Positions 41,507 to 52,016 of a stretch of DNA of 64,000 nt are shown here, piece by piece. Every line of letters starts with the position of its first letter. Within the stretch, counting starts at the first letter, position 1. Location of the stretch: the NCBI GenBank assembly GCA_017084465.1, contig CP070896.1, positions 3,771,501 to 3,835,500 on the forward strand. The letters run 5' to 3'. The stretch is from Lacrimispora xylanisolvens. GTDB lineage: Bacteria; Bacillota; Clostridia; Lachnospirales; Lachnospiraceae. A model generated the notes under the pieces. That model saw nothing but the letters and a program-made list of their open reading frames with translations, had not been told where the DNA came from and made no database searches. The translations under genes and the position numbers were made by a program.

Positions 41507-42906
41507 TTATAAAAAAATAATGGTATATTCCCTGTGACCGCCAGAGCGCTTACTCAGGCGTATTTCTTTAATGACTGACCGCCAGAACAGGCGCTTTTGC
41601 TGGTTATCAAGGCGCTGATACATGCTTTCAAAATCTTTATTAATCATGTCTATTAAAGCTTCCGGATTTTCAGCGGGCTGTTTTATATCAGAAAGTTTAT
41701 TCAGCTGAATCTCTAATTCATTCCTGTCAGTTTTATATTCTTCCAGTGTAATTGCTTCATTTAAATATAAATCCTTTAACCGGTCTATTTTTCTTTTGAA
41801 GCTGATTCTTTTTCTGACGGTTATCAACTGTTTTTTTGCTTTTTGCTTCAAAGTCTGCTATGTAAGATCCAAATTGTTCTTTTACATTTTTCAGAAGATA
41901 TTCCTCGATGCGGACTTCCCTGATTGCTCCTCCGTTGTCACACTTCTTAAAAGACCGGTGCCGTTTGCATTCGTAGGCTGGATATTTATATCGGAGTACT
42001 GTTTTGTCTTTTCGCTTTGATACGGTATTGATATGACAGCCGCCCATTTTTTGACCGCATTCGGCGCACACCAAAAGGCCAGTAAAAATATAGGGGTATT
42101 TCTGGCTGGATTTTATATTGCTGTTATGATCCAGGATGCGCTGGACCTGATGGAAGGTTTCATCGGAAATCAGACGGGGACAGTAAGTATCATTGCTTCT
42201 GTAACGTCCGGTGATTTTTTCATTGCGAAGGATTGACTGTTTAAAGTTTTGCACAGACATGATGATTCCGTGTGTGTCTTTCAAGTACTGGACAGCCTGA
42301 TTCATAGACTGATGTTTTAAGAAATAAAAAATCGTGTCCTGAATGGCAGGGGCTTCCTCTGACAGTACCAGATGCTTATCCTCGATCCGGTATCCGTGTG
42401 GGACTTTGCCTGTTATAACTTCCCCGTGGGTGACCTTTGTGCGAAAGACATCAGCCACACGAAGACCGCCATTTTGTGCCTCAAGTTCTGCCCAGGTCAT
42501 GGATTGAGCCACAAATGCCCGGCCGTAGGGAGTGGAAGTGTCAAAGAAGGGCTGGTCGATGGCAGTCCAGGCTGCATGATGTTTTTTCCAGAACTGCCTG
42601 GGTATTGAGATAGTGGCGCAGGCTGCGAAACCACCGGTCCAGCTTGGTAAATATGATCAGATCCACAAGCCCTTCCTTTACATGATTCATTAAACGGGTA
42701 AAGTCGTCCCGGTCAATTTTCTGCCCGGAAACGCCGTCATCCAGATAAATATCCTGCAGAACCATATTTTTATGTTCTTCGATGTATTTAATGCCCCGCT
42801 CTTTTTGATCTCTTATGGAATCGCCCCGTTCCGCCTGTTCATCGGAAGACACACGGATGTAGACGGCTACACGCAGCAGTTTCTCTGATTCCTCAGCACG
42901 TTTCAT
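41507..42906 (-). CDS. Large serine recombinase of element 1 (two frameshifts)
   Basis: About 465 residues. Resolvase domain (RVAVYIRVSSDEQ with catalytic Ser, then DDGVSGQKIDRDDFTRLM and IIFTKLDRWFRS), recombinase domain (VPHGYRIEDKHLV...), zinc ribbon (CAECGQKMGGC...CKRHRSFKKC) and C-terminal coiled coil (YLNEAITLEEYKTDRNELEIQLNKL). This is the integrase/excisionase type (phage TP901-1 or SpoIVCA class). Breaks near 42560 and 41810 fall in short runs and join in frame. Stop lies 23 bp from the left att border. Confidence 0.92.
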
Positions 42907-43034
42907 TCTATCATCTCCTGGTATAATCTACTCCCTCCCGCAGAAAATTAAAACCCGTTTCCTCTGATTGCTTTAAATAAGGTAAGAAGGACAATCAGCG
43001 GAACATACAATTTACCAGAAAGGAGGTGGTAGTA

Positions 43035-43184
43035 GTGGCAGATACTATCACCACAGTAAATCAGGCAGATCCGGTCAGGGCATTTGAAGCGCTGGCGAGA
43101 ATTATAGGGGAAAAAGAGGGAGTGGAAATCACTCTGAAAAATCTTCGGAAAAAAGAAGAAAAAGAAACTGGATCAACGCAATGA
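43035..43184 (+). CDS. 49-residue protein beside recombinase 1, unknown
   Basis: GTG start 43035 after AAAGGAGG. Begins VADTITTVNQADPVRAFEAL and ends in a Lys/Glu-rich helix. Divergent from the recombinase, followed by a terminator. Candidate accessory factor, for example for excision direction, but that is a guess. The strong RBS is the best evidence that it is translated. Confidence 0.55.
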   Translation: MADTITTVNQADPVRAFEALARIIGEKEGVEITLKNLRKKEEKETGSTQ

Positions 43185-43195
43185 TTCTATATAAA

Positions 43196-43227
43196 TAGGC
43201 AGATCGGATTGACAGATCTGCCTTTTG
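43196..43227 (+). terminator. Terminator after the small ORF
   Basis: GGCAGATC pairs with GATCTGCC, followed by TTTTG. Confidence 0.75.
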
Positions 43228-43252
43228 AAATGCTATGTAGGAATCTTACTAA

Positions 43253-43612
43253 CTAATTAGAAGCTTTCTTTGTTTCTGTTACTGCTGACTTGTTGTCTTT
43301 TGCAGCTGCTGGGGATTCTTCCTTTAATTTGTTGTCGCCTGTCTTTGACTCTGCAACAGTTGTTTCATCTTTCTTGGTCTCGTCCTTCTTTGTTTCTTCT
43401 TTCTTAGTTTCGTCTTTTTTAGTTTCTGCTGAGGAACTGCTTTCTTTTACTTCTTTTTTAGTTTCTGCTGGTTTTGTAGTAGCTTCGGTGGTTACTTCTG
43501 CTTTTGTAGCGGCAGTTGTTTCTGTACCTTTGGTATTTCCACATGCGGAGATAGCTGCCATTGTTAATACTGCAACACCTGTCAGTACCAGTTTCTTTGT
43601 TGTTAACCTCAT
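43253..43612 (-). CDS. Ala/Lys/Glu-rich lipoprotein of element 1
   Basis: 119 residues. Signal peptide with lipobox (TMAAISAC), then a low-complexity, highly charged tail with repeats of DETKKEETKK and many Ala/Thr. No enzymatic motif. RBS AAGGAGG on the minus strand. Such tails are wall-spanning tethers; function unknown. It is the only surface cargo of element 1. Confidence 0.7.
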   Translation of the reverse strand: MRLTTKKLVLTGVAVLTMAAISACGNTKGTETTAATKAEVTTEATTKPAETKKEVKESSSSAETKKDETKKEETKKDETKKDETTVAESKTGDNKLKEESPAAAKDNKSAVTETKKASN

Positions 43613-43917
43613 AATTATATCCTCCTTGAGACTGCATAGGTATTATGGTTGTATGGCTTCCGGTTGTCCTATGTCCCTGAAGTCAGAACTCAGTGTAGCA
43701 CCGAAATTGAAGAAAATCAATGGCAAATTTGTTATTTATTTCTTAAAAAAAATTAAGTTGTATTAAAAAAATAGAAATCAGTTAAAATTAAGAATAAATT
43801 CACAAATATTTCACAGTTTGAACAAACTTCCATCACAAACCCGTTTTCCCGTCTTCGGATTTTAATCTGACAGTGTTAAAATGGCTTTTTTTCATTTTTC
43901 GGCTAACTGCATCAACC
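43613..43917. other. Non-coding right end of element 1
   Basis: About 305 AT-rich bases before the right border. I see only the lipoprotein promoter region and no convincing gene. Confidence 0.5.
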
Positions 43918-43940
43918 CACCGGAAACTGGCCCGGCAAAA
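43900..43940 (+). other. attR-like border of element 1
   Basis: CTAACTGCATCA followed by ACC and CACCGGA, then feoB resumes with AACTGGCCCGGC. Joined to the left end, the arms CTAACTGCATCA and TCATGCATTTAG face each other around ten bases with AC at the centre. Confidence 0.75.
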
Positions 43941-45069
43941 CGGTTGCCAATGCCCAGGGCTGGTGCCGGGATGGGGATCAGGGGTATGTTATGGTGGATA
44001 TTCCAGGCTGCTATTCCCTTATGGCACACTCTACAGAAGAGGAGGTGGCACGGGATTTCATCTGCTTTGAAAATCCCGATGCAGTAGTAACTGTTTGTGA
44101 TGCCACCTGTCTGGAGAGGAATTTAAACCTGGTACTTCAGATCATGGAGGCAGCGGACCGTGTGGTAGTCTGTGTAAACCTGATGGATGAGGCAAAGAAG
44201 AAACGGATTGTTTTAAATCTGGATCTTTTGGAGGAACGGCTCCACGCTCCTGTAGCAGGAACAACAGCAAGAAGCAAAAAGGGGCTGAACCAGATTTACC
44301 AGGGGTTAAAGCGTTGCATCAAAGAAAAGGAGACTAATTATGAGAGACCTGTGCTCATATATTATCCCCAATATATTGAAGAGGCAATAAAAAGGCTGGC
44401 TCCTGCTGTGGAGGAAGTATCTGACGGAGCAGTTAAGGTACGCTGGCTTTGTGCAAGGCTTTTGGATGCCAATGAAAACCTGATGGGAGCGGTAAACAGA
44501 TATTTAAAGCCTCTGGCAGATTCGGAGACGGTAAATGCCTGTCTTACTGAAATCTGGAGCGAATGGAAAGAACAGGGGATCAGCCAGGAACAGGTTAGCG
44601 ATGATATGGCTGCTGTATTTATCCGAAAAGCAGAAGAGTTATGTAAAGGAGTCGTGGTATTTGAGAATAAAACCTATAACGGGAAAGACCGGAAACTGGA
44701 CCGTCTCTTTACCAGTAAAGCAACTGGATTTCCTATTATGTTTCTTGTTCTTCTGGGGATTTTCTGGCTGACTATTACAGGCGCTAATTATCCATCCCAG
44801 CTATTAAGTAATCTGTTATTTGGTATTGAAGACCGTTTGTCCATTGCCGCAGATGCAGCGGGGGTTCCGGCAGTTCTGTCCGGGCTTTTCATTCACGGTG
44901 TATACCGGGTTCTGGCATGGGTAATATCGGTTATGCTGCCGCCTATGGCCATTTTCTTTCCTCTCTTTACCCTTTTGGAAGATTTTGGTTATCTTCCCAG
45001 AGTAGCCTTTAATTTAGACCGGTGTTTCAAACGATGTTCTGCCTGCGGAAAGCAGGCGCTGACCATGTG
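43925..45069 (+). CDS. feoB: feoB segment 2 of 3
   Basis: 381 codons plus two bases, no internal frameshift. Starts NWPGKTVANAQGW (G2 region), G3 is DIPGCYSL, G4 is NLMDEAKKK, followed by the helical domain and the first membrane helices (FPIMFLVLLGIFWLTITGAN, then the Gate-like domain). It ends in CFKRCSACGKQALTM, the conserved membrane motif, where element 2 cuts. In the present state it lacks a start codon with RBS and ends at TGA 45068-45070. Confidence 0.93.
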
Positions 45070-45105
45070 ACAGAAGAAATCTATGCTTTTTTTCACTGTT
45101 AAATC
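45050..45105 (+). other. attL-like border of element 2
   Basis: feoB sequence up to CATGTG (45064-45069), then ACAGAAGAAATCTATGCTTT. The AATCTATGCTTTTTT stretch reappears inverted at the right border. Confidence 0.8.
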
Positions 45106-45240
45106 CTGGATTACTATCTTGACACTTTTTATTCTGAATGTTATAGTTACAAATATAAACTGTAATTAAAAATAGTACAGAAACACGAGGTTAACTGCCA
45201 CAAACAGGCGGTAAAAGTATCACTTACAGGAGGTAATCAT

Positions 45241-46573
45241 TTGGGATTTTCGATTGACATGAGTGTTCCGGTATTAACCGTATTTTTACAGGGTATTGTA
45301 AGCTTTTTTTCACCCTGCGTGCTGCCTTTAATTCCTCTCTATATTGGATATCTGTCAGGGGGAACGGGAGTAACAGGTGAGGATGGAAGAATCTATTATA
45401 AGCGGAGCAAGGTTATGTTACATACCATTTGTTTCGTGATTGGAATCAGTTTCACTTTCTTTCTTCTGGGAATTGGTGTCTCAGCACTTGGGAGCTTCTT
45501 TAGAACCAATCAGCTTCTGTTTGCCAGACTGGGCGGTATTCTTGTCATTATGTTTGGATTATATCAGCTGGGATTCCTGGGAAATTCTTCTCTCCTTGGA
45601 AAGGAGCGCAGGCTGTCCGTTTCCTTTGACAAACTAGCCATGTCTCCGCTCACGGCCCTTCTCATGGGATTTACCTTCAGTTTTGCCTGGACACCCTGTG
45701 TAGGACCTGCACTGGCCAGTGTACTGATCATGGCGGCATCTGCTACCACCAAAACACTTGGATTTATGTTGATTGGAGTCTACACACTTGGATTTATTCT
45801 GCCGTTTCTGGCAGTGGGATTTTTCACCACATCGGTTCTTGAGTTTTTTAAGACACATAGAAATATCGCTAAAAATGCGGTTAAAGTTGGCGGAGCGCTG
45901 ATGGTACTCATGGGATTGCTGATGTTTACAGGAAAAATGAATTCTGTGACCGGATATCTGTCTTCTGTAAAGTCTCCATTTACCAGGGAATCAACAAAAC
46001 CTGCAAAAGAGACAGAACCACCAACCAAGGAAACGGTACCTGAAACGGTAAAAGAATCTGCAACAGAGGCAGTTACGGCTGAATCCCAATCTCAGGCAGA
46101 GGAATCCCAGAGCGAAGAAGACCAGATTCTTCCAGCCATTGATTTTACTTTAACAGATCAGTTTGGCAAGACACATTCTTTATCGGATTATAAAGGAAAA
46201 ACCATCTTTTTAAATTTCTGGGCGACCTGGTGTCCGCCCTGCAGGGCAGAAATGCCGGATATACAGAAAATATATGAGACCTACAGCACAGAAGGCGATG
46301 ACGGTCTGATTGTCCTTGGGAGTAGCAGCCCCCGGTTACGGGGATGAAAAGGATGAGGAGGGTATTAAAAAATTCTTAAAAGATAATGGATACACCTATC
46401 CGGTTCTCATGGATACGGAAGCAGAATTATTTGATGCGTATGGAATATACTCCTATCCAACCACCTTTATGATTGACCGGGATGGCAATGTATTTGGATA
46501 TGCAAGCGGACAGTTATCAGAGGATACTATGAAGAGTATTATTGATCAGACAAGGAAAGGAGTAAGAAACTAA
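45241..46573 (+). CDS. CcdA-TlpA fusion: membrane electron carrier plus thioredoxin-like domain (frameshifted)
   Basis: About 444 residues. N-terminal CcdA domain with six helices and the paired cysteines in FFSPCVLPLIP and WTPCVGPAL. A Thr/Glu/Ser-rich linker of about 65 residues follows, then a TlpA/ResA-like thioredoxin domain with NFWATWCPPCRAEMP. It passes reducing equivalents from cytoplasmic thioredoxin to outside disulfides in a single chain. TTG start at 45241 after AGGAGG. One break near 46320 (IVLGVAAPGYGDEKDEE). It shares a transcript with the VanW gene four bases downstream. Confidence 0.88.
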
Positions 46574-46577
46574 TAAT

Positions 46578-48089
46578 ATGGATAAAAACAGGGCCAGAAG
46601 AAAACGTGAAAGAAGAAATCGGAGAATCATTTATGGATCATTGCTAATAGCTGCCCTGTCAACAGTTGGTATTTTATATAGCTTTGGAAACAGTAAAAAA
46701 ACCAAAGATTCTGACAGCAGCCAGGTGATCACAGAAACCAAAGAAAAAGAAACAGTCCCGGAGAAAGCGCTGGTATCAGCCAGGATTGGAGATACAAATC
46801 TCTCGGGATTGACTGCTAAAGAGGCAAAGGATACTATAGAAGAGCGTTATCAGTGGGGAATGACGGTTACAGACGGAACAGATGCAGTTGTAATCGATGA
46901 TATAGTAAGCAGTCAGCTGGAGAAGATTATGAAGCAGCTGAGTGAAACTCCGGCAGATCAGCCACAGGATTATCAGCTGGATTATGATTCCATGAAGGAA
47001 GCATTTAAAAAGCAGGCAGAAGCCCTTGCTAAGAGGTGGAACAAAGACGGAGTTAATTCCCAGGTAGAATCATTTGACCAGAAAACCGGGGCATACAGTT
47101 ATACAAAAGAGCTAAATGGCAGAGTACTGGACCAGGAGAAGTTAGTAAATCAGCTTCTGGATGCTGCTAAGAAAGAGAATTTTCAGGCAGAGATCCCGGC
47201 AGAGTTTACCCTTAAGGCACCTGTAAGGACCCAGGCTCAGGCAAAGGAACAGTATAAGGTAATCGGAACCTTTACAACCAAAACCACCACCAATAAAAAC
47301 CGAAATCAGAATATCAGCCTTGCAGTGAATGCAATCAATGGCGTGGTCTTAAAGCCTGGTGAGGAATTTTCCTTTAATAATACCACAGGAAACCGTACCA
47401 GTGAAAAGGGATATCAGCCTGCAGGCGCATACAGAAATGGCGTTTTAATTGAAGAGCCGGGTGGCGGCGTATGTCAGGTTTCCACCACCCTGTACCATGC
47501 GATTATAGAAAGCGGGTTTAAAACCACGGAACGTAATTCTCACAGCTTTGCCCCATCCTACGTGGAAAAGGGACAGGATGCCATGGTCAGCTTTGACGGC
47601 TATGCCGGACCGGATTTAAAATTTATCAATACCGGAAGTTCTTCTGTCGTATTGAGAGCATCCTTAGACGGAACTACTTTAAAACTATCTATCGTAGGAA
47701 TCCCGGTTCTTGAAGATGGTGTAAAGGTTACCATTCGTTCAGAAAAGGTGAAGGATTCCGATCCTCTTCCGGTTACCTATGAGGAAAACACAGCGCTGCC
47801 TTTTGGAACAGAAAAGGTAGTGGATAAAGGAACCCTCGGCGGATATTTTAAGAGCTACCGCGTAATAAAGAAGGGCGACACTGTAATAAAGGAAGAACCG
47901 CTTCATAACAGCAGTTATAAAGGAAAACCGCAGATAATTCAGAGAAATACCACCTTAAAGCATGAAGAGACTGTTCAGGAAACTCATGTACAGCCGGAAA
48001 GCACCACAGCAGCTCCGGCTGAAGAACCAGGTGAGACCCATGAGGCTGTAAATGTGGGACCTGGTGTAACAGGAGCAGAGAATCAGTAA
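46578..48089 (+). CDS. VanW-family protein with G5 domain
   Basis: 503 residues. Basic N-terminus and one membrane anchor (IIYGSLLIAALSTVGILY), a repeat-like PG-binding (YoaR) region, then the VanW domain (FNNTTGNRTSEKGYQPAGAY, GGGVCQVSTTLYHAIIESG), and a C-terminal G5-like domain (VVDKGTLGGYFKSYRVIKKG). Surface protein tied to the wall; VanW function is not known in detail. RBS GGAGTAAG is overlapping the end of the previous gene. Confidence 0.85.
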   Translation: MDKNRARRKRERRNRRIIYGSLLIAALSTVGILYSFGNSKKTKDSDSSQVITETKEKETVPEKALVSARIGDTNLSGLTAKEAKDTIEERYQWGMTVTDGTDAVVIDDIVSSQLEKIMKQLSETPADQPQDYQLDYDSMKEAFKKQAEALAKRWNKDGVNSQVESFDQKTGAYSYTKELNGRVLDQEKLVNQLLDAAKKENFQAEIPAEFTLKAPVRTQAQAKEQYKVIGTFTTKTTTNKNRNQNISLAVNAINGVVLKPGEEFSFNNTTGNRTSEKGYQPAGAYRNGVLIEEPGGGVCQVSTTLYHAIIESGFKTTERNSHSFAPSYVEKGQDAMVSFDGYAGPDLKFINTGSSSVVLRASLDGTTLKLSIVGIPVLEDGVKVTIRSEKVKDSDPLPVTYEENTALPFGTEKVVDKGTLGGYFKSYRVIKKGDTVIKEEPLHNSSYKGKPQIIQRNTTLKHEETVQETHVQPESTTAAPAEEPGETHEAVNVGPGVTGAENQ

Positions 48090-48096
48090 GATAAAA

Positions 48097-48147
48097 AGAA
48101 ACAGGATAGGAAAAACCATTTCTTGGTTTCCCTGTCCTGTTTTTTTG
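48097..48147. terminator. Terminator between vanW-like and chemoreceptor genes
   Basis: AAACAGGATAGG and CCTGTCCTGTTT with inner AAACCA/TGGTTT, then seven T. Confidence 0.85.
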
Positions 48148-48170
48148 GCGTTAATGGCAATGCATTCTGA

Positions 48171-49912
48171 CTATATTTTAAACTCTAAAATCATGTCATG
48201 TAAGTCTTTGGCAAGTTCGGATAAGAGATCGCTTGAGGCAGCAATCTCTTCCAGCCCGCCGGCTTCCTCTTCCATAGATATATTCACATCTCCGGCGGCC
48301 TGAGAATTTTGCTTTGCAATGTGGGTAAGGTTTTCAAGTAGAGCCAGTATTGTATTTTTCATATCATACATTTCTTTTCCGGTATCATTTAATTGCACTG
48401 AGGTATTTTTAGACTTTTCCATGGCCTGATTAATTGCCTGATAAGTGGCTCTGCTGTTTTCAACCCGATGGGTTTGTTCCGTGGTAATGTTTTTAATTCG
48501 TTCCATGATATCCACAGCATTAGCAGCGTTTATTTGCAAATCTGAAACGATTTCTTCTATATTTTTTGAAGAATCGGCGGATAAGGCAGCCAGTTTCTTT
48601 ATCTCACTGGCAACAACTGAAAAGCCTTTGCCAGCCTGACCTGCACGGGCGGCTTCTACAGATGCATTGAGAGCCAGAAGTCTGGTCTGAAGGGCAATGG
48701 AGGAGATCAGGCTGCTTGCCGCGCTGATCTGATTTGAGCTCTCATTGGTTTTGGTCACTAAATCGTAAATTTTCTCGTTGGCATTGTTACTCTCCGCTGT
48801 TATTTCAGAAAGGTTATCCATTTCTTTAAGACCGTCATTAATTGACTCTGTAACAACTGTTATGGCACTGTTTATATGATTTGCTAATGAAAGGTTATTA
48901 TCAATAATATTTCCTAATTGGGTTGTTTTTAAAGCTCCTTCCATGGTGCTTTCCATCTGGTCTTCTGCTCTGGCAGCTATCTCATGAATGGTGTGAGATA
49001 CCTCTTCGGCTGCTCTGGCTGAATGAGTGGAAGCGGCAGTCAGCTGATTAGAGGTAAGAGCAACCTGACTGGAGGAAGAGTTTATCTTACCAATCAACGC
49101 TTGAAAGTTATCTCTGATATTTTCCAATGAATTGGCCAGAATTCCAAATTCATCCGTTTTCCGTAATTCTTTTTTGAAATACTGTTTTGTAAATTGAACT
49201 CAGCCAGTTCTTTTGCAAAGTCAGAGGATCGTTTGATGGAACGGGATATTTTATCGGAAAAAAGAAACCCTGCAAAGGTAATAATTCCTGTAAATATCGC
49301 AAGAATCAGTAAGCAGACTTTTTTGAAATGCTCCATTTCATTATAAATAGATTCTGCATCAAAGTCCGCACCCATGATTCCCACAACCGTACCCTGACTA
49401 TCCTTAATGGGATAATAGGAGCTTATGTAGATTCCCCAGCCTTCTACAAAGTTAAGTTTCTGGTCTGTGTAGGGAATTCCGCTCCAGGACTGTTCGTAGC
49501 AGAGCGCAGACTCTTCCGTATCTCCGATATGAGAAAGCTCTCCGTCTGGTGAACCGTCAACCACATACATAAATTTTCCATCAGAGGTTTTTCTAAGAGT
49601 AAAGATATGCCTTGCTCCGGTGATCTCTCTGATTTTTATTAAGTTGTCCCGTTCTTTTTTATAATAATCGGTGTTTTCATCCTCTGGAGAGGTCAGTGTT
49701 TTGAATTTTTCAACATCAATGTACTTACTGGACTGTGATACTGTCTGGTAAGCCGTCTCGGAGGCCTTACTGGTAACGGCTTTATAGCTTTGCTGGTATA
49801 AGATGTATGCAAGAGTCATTGTAATAGAAAGTACCATAATCAGAAAAAATGCAATGATTTTTATCCTGATATTTTTTCGATAAGATAATGCTGATGGAAA
49901 AAAACGTCTCAT
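48171..49912 (-). CDS. Methyl-accepting chemotaxis protein (frameshifted)
   Basis: About 580 residues. N-terminal membrane helix ([22 protein letters not shown]), an extracellular Cache-like sensor (about residues 45-200, [20 protein letters not shown]), second helix ([20 protein letters not shown]), HAMP-like linker, and the MA signalling domain with the hairpin tip [22 protein letters not shown]. Start taken at ATG 49912 ([10 protein letters not shown]) after AGGGGAG. The frame breaks near 49150 in a T-rich run ([24 protein letters not shown]). It transmits to CheA/CheW encoded elsewhere. Confidence 0.9.
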
Positions 49913-50235
49913 AATAAGCTCCCCTAATCTTTTTTTCAGCCATAGATAGTATAGAAACAATGGCTGTTTCCTCTCTTGGAATATAGCCTGATTATAGCTT
50001 TTAATATTTAAGAGTGCAAGTTGCTTTTTGTTTAAAATAGTAAAATTTGCACAAAAATATTATTTTGGTTTAGAGGGGTTTAGAACAATGTGCATAAAAG
50101 TTTTGGAAAAATCAACCTTTTAAAGAAGCTGAAATAAACACCTCTAAATGCAAACGGCAGTTTTACTACGAGTCAGCTTCACTTATGTATATGGTACAAA
50201 CCTTTATGAATAAGATTTTTCAGGAGGTGGGCATC
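49913..50235. other. Non-coding stretch in element 2
   Basis: About 320 AT-rich bases between the divergent chemoreceptor and the small ORF. I see no gene; it must hold both promoters. Confidence 0.5.
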
Positions 50236-50388
50236 ATGGATTTGTCCAAAGAGAGCGCCTATGAAAAAAAATGGGGAGAAAAGCAGACCGCGGTTTTGAT
50301 TGAGCGTTGTTATCTAGGAGAGGCATCCGTAAAGGAATTGGTTCTCAGTCTGTTAAAGAAAAGGCTGGAGGCAGGAGGTCGTGATTAG
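50236..50388 (+). CDS. 50-residue protein preceding recombinase 2, unknown
   Basis: ATG 50236 after CAGGAGGTGGG. Protein MDLSKESAYEKKWGEKQTAV then a helical LIERCYLGEASVKELVLSLL and a basic end. It overlaps the recombinase start (GTG 50381) by eight bases, so both are co-translated. Could be a partner of the recombinase. An in-frame upstream start at 50185 is possible but weaker. Confidence 0.6.
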   Translation: MDLSKESAYEKKWGEKQTAVLIERCYLGEASVKELVLSLLKKRLEAGGRD

Positions 50389-51999
50389 AGAGAGAGAGAA
50401 AGAGGGGCGGCAGTATAAGGCGGCTTTGTATATGCGGCTCTCCAAAGACGATGGGACTGGAGAGAGCGCAAGCATTAATACTCAGCGGAGCATGCTGCGT
50501 TCCTATGCCGACCGAAATGGTTTTTTTATATACGGAGAATACGCAGATGATGGCTACAGCGGGACTACGTATGACCGACCGGCATGGAAACGCCTGCTTG
50601 CAGATATAGAAGCGGAGAGGGTAAATCTTGTAATCACCAGAGACCTCTCCAGGCTTGGAAGGGATTACATACTTACAGGTCAGTACACAGAGATTTATTT
50701 TCCAGCCAAAGGGGTTCGTTATATTGCAGTCAATGACGGCTATGATTCAAACAATCGGGGAAATGATCTCGCGCCTTTTCAGAATATCGTTAATGAAATG
50801 TATGCCAGAGATACATCAAAAGATTCGAAGCGCATTAAGAACCAAGATGGAAGACGGGGCATATATCGGAAATTATGCTCCTTACGGATATCAAAAGGAT
50901 CCTGGGGATAAAAAACCATCTATTAATCGATCCCCTGACCGCGCCTGTGGTGCGGGATATCTTTAAGCGGGCTTCCAGGGGAGAATCTCCATTAAAGATT
51001 GCAAAGCTGCTGAATGAGAGGTGTATTAAAACTCCGGCCAGTTATCGTCGTTTTATACGGCAGGAGGTGGGCCTGGAGACTGATGAAGGAGAAAAAGGCT
51101 GGACCTCCAGCATCATCTGCAAAATTCTATCCAACCGGGTTTATACAGGGGATATGGTGCAGGGCAAAACCTCCAAGCTGTCATTTAAAAGTAAGATGAC
51201 CTTACGGATACCGAAAGAGGAATGGATCGTGGTGGAAAACAAGCATAACGCCATTATATCCAGAGATTTGTTTGAGCAGGCAGGAAGGCGGAGTGTCCCA
51301 CGGAAAAGATCAAAATCAGCTCAATTCTATAATGCATTTTCCGGACTGGTGTACTGCGGGGACTGCAAAAGAGTGATGACCACAACCGGGGGCAGCCATA
51401 CGGAGGACAGAAAACTGGTATGCAGCGGATACAAGCAGTATGGAAGAACCGCATGCACCAACCACTACATGAAATATGATCTGCTCTGCCAGATTGTATC
51501 CCAGGAGCTTGAGACTTTCATTACCCTGTCAGAAGAAGAGAAAAAAAAGGTTGCGGGTCAGTTAGAGTACTATGGAAGAAACAGAGGCAATTCAGAAGAA
51601 AAACGGGCGGCTGCATCTTTAAAAAAGAGGGAGAGGCAGATTGAGCGAATTATTGGAAAGCTTTACGAAGATCGAGTCAATAAAGTGGTGGAAGAGGAGC
51701 GTTTCTGTAAGCTGCTCACTTCTTATGAACAGGAGTTAAAGGAGATTGGGGCGGAAGCAAGAGCCATAAAAAAAATCACAGCATCTGTACGGAAAAGCGC
51801 AGATGGACCAGAGGAGGCTGTGGACCGTTTATTAAACGAGTTAAAGGGAAAAAGAATTCCTGCTTCCGATTTGCTGCACCAGTTTATTGATCGGATTGAA
51901 ATCTTTCAGTCAAGGAAAGATCCGGATCAGAAAGAAAATGAGATTATAACCGTCAGGATATTTTACCGGACAGAGTCACCAGACAGTAAAAAAGCATAG
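50381..51999 (+). CDS. Large serine recombinase of element 2 (two frameshifts)
   Basis: About 539 residues. Resolvase domain (AALYMRLSKDDGTGESASIN with catalytic Ser, YADDGYSGTTYDRPAWKRLL, ITRDLSRLGRDYI), recombinase domain (GNYAPYGYQKDPGDKNHLLID, RRFIRQEVGLETDEGEKGW), zinc ribbon (CGDCKRVMTTTGGSHT...CSGYKQYGRTACTNHY) and coiled-coil tail. Sequence clearly differs from recombinase 1. Breaks near 50825 and 50910 are in A runs. GTG start coupled to the small upstream ORF. It ends 17 bp from the right border, mirroring element 1. Confidence 0.93.
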
Positions 52000-52016
52000 A
52001 TTGCCCCTGTCATGTG
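51983..52016 (+). other. attR-like border of element 2
   Basis: AAAAAAGCATAGATT, eight bases, then CTGTCATGTG; this is the inverted counterpart of the left border. feoB resumes at 52017. Confidence 0.8.

Larger units (their letters stand above)
41484..43924 (+). mobile_element. Gene-interrupting element 1 in feoB (2,441 bp, serine recombinase)
   Basis: Bounded by a 7-bp direct repeat CACCGGA (41477-41483 and 43918-43924). Contents: a large serine recombinase whose 3' end abuts the left border, a divergent 49-residue protein, and an Ala/Lys-rich lipoprotein on the minus strand. Deleting one repeat copy and the element joins feoB codons HTG and NWPGKTV in frame. The joined element ends give a symmetric attP-like site. 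No reverse transcriptase, transposase or inverted IS ends are present. Confidence 0.9.
45070..52016 (+). mobile_element. Gene-interrupting element 2 in feoB (6,947 bp, serine recombinase)
   Basis: Bounded by a 6-bp direct repeat CATGTG (45064-45069 and 52011-52016). Cargo: CcdA-TlpA fusion, VanW/G5 protein, chemoreceptor, a 50-residue protein, and a large serine recombinase ending 17 bp before the right border. Excision joins QALTM-CMGFGCNA with the TGC codon rebuilt across the junction. The attP-like join has CTGTCA-TG-TGACAG at its centre and long outer arms. Confidence 0.92.

Noticed and set aside
43313-43460. Tandem repeat resembling a CRISPR array
   Set aside because: It is codon repetition of the lipoprotein tail, without regular spacers.
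43290-43766. Plus-strand ORF rich in Ser/Val
   Set aside because: It is the complement of the lipoprotein's repetitive Lys/Glu tail, which has a signal peptide and RBS on the minus strand.
41484-52016. Group II intron or intein inside feoB
   Set aside because: No reverse transcriptase, maturase or intein/Hint motif; the interruptions contain stop codons, several genes on both strands and serine recombinases.
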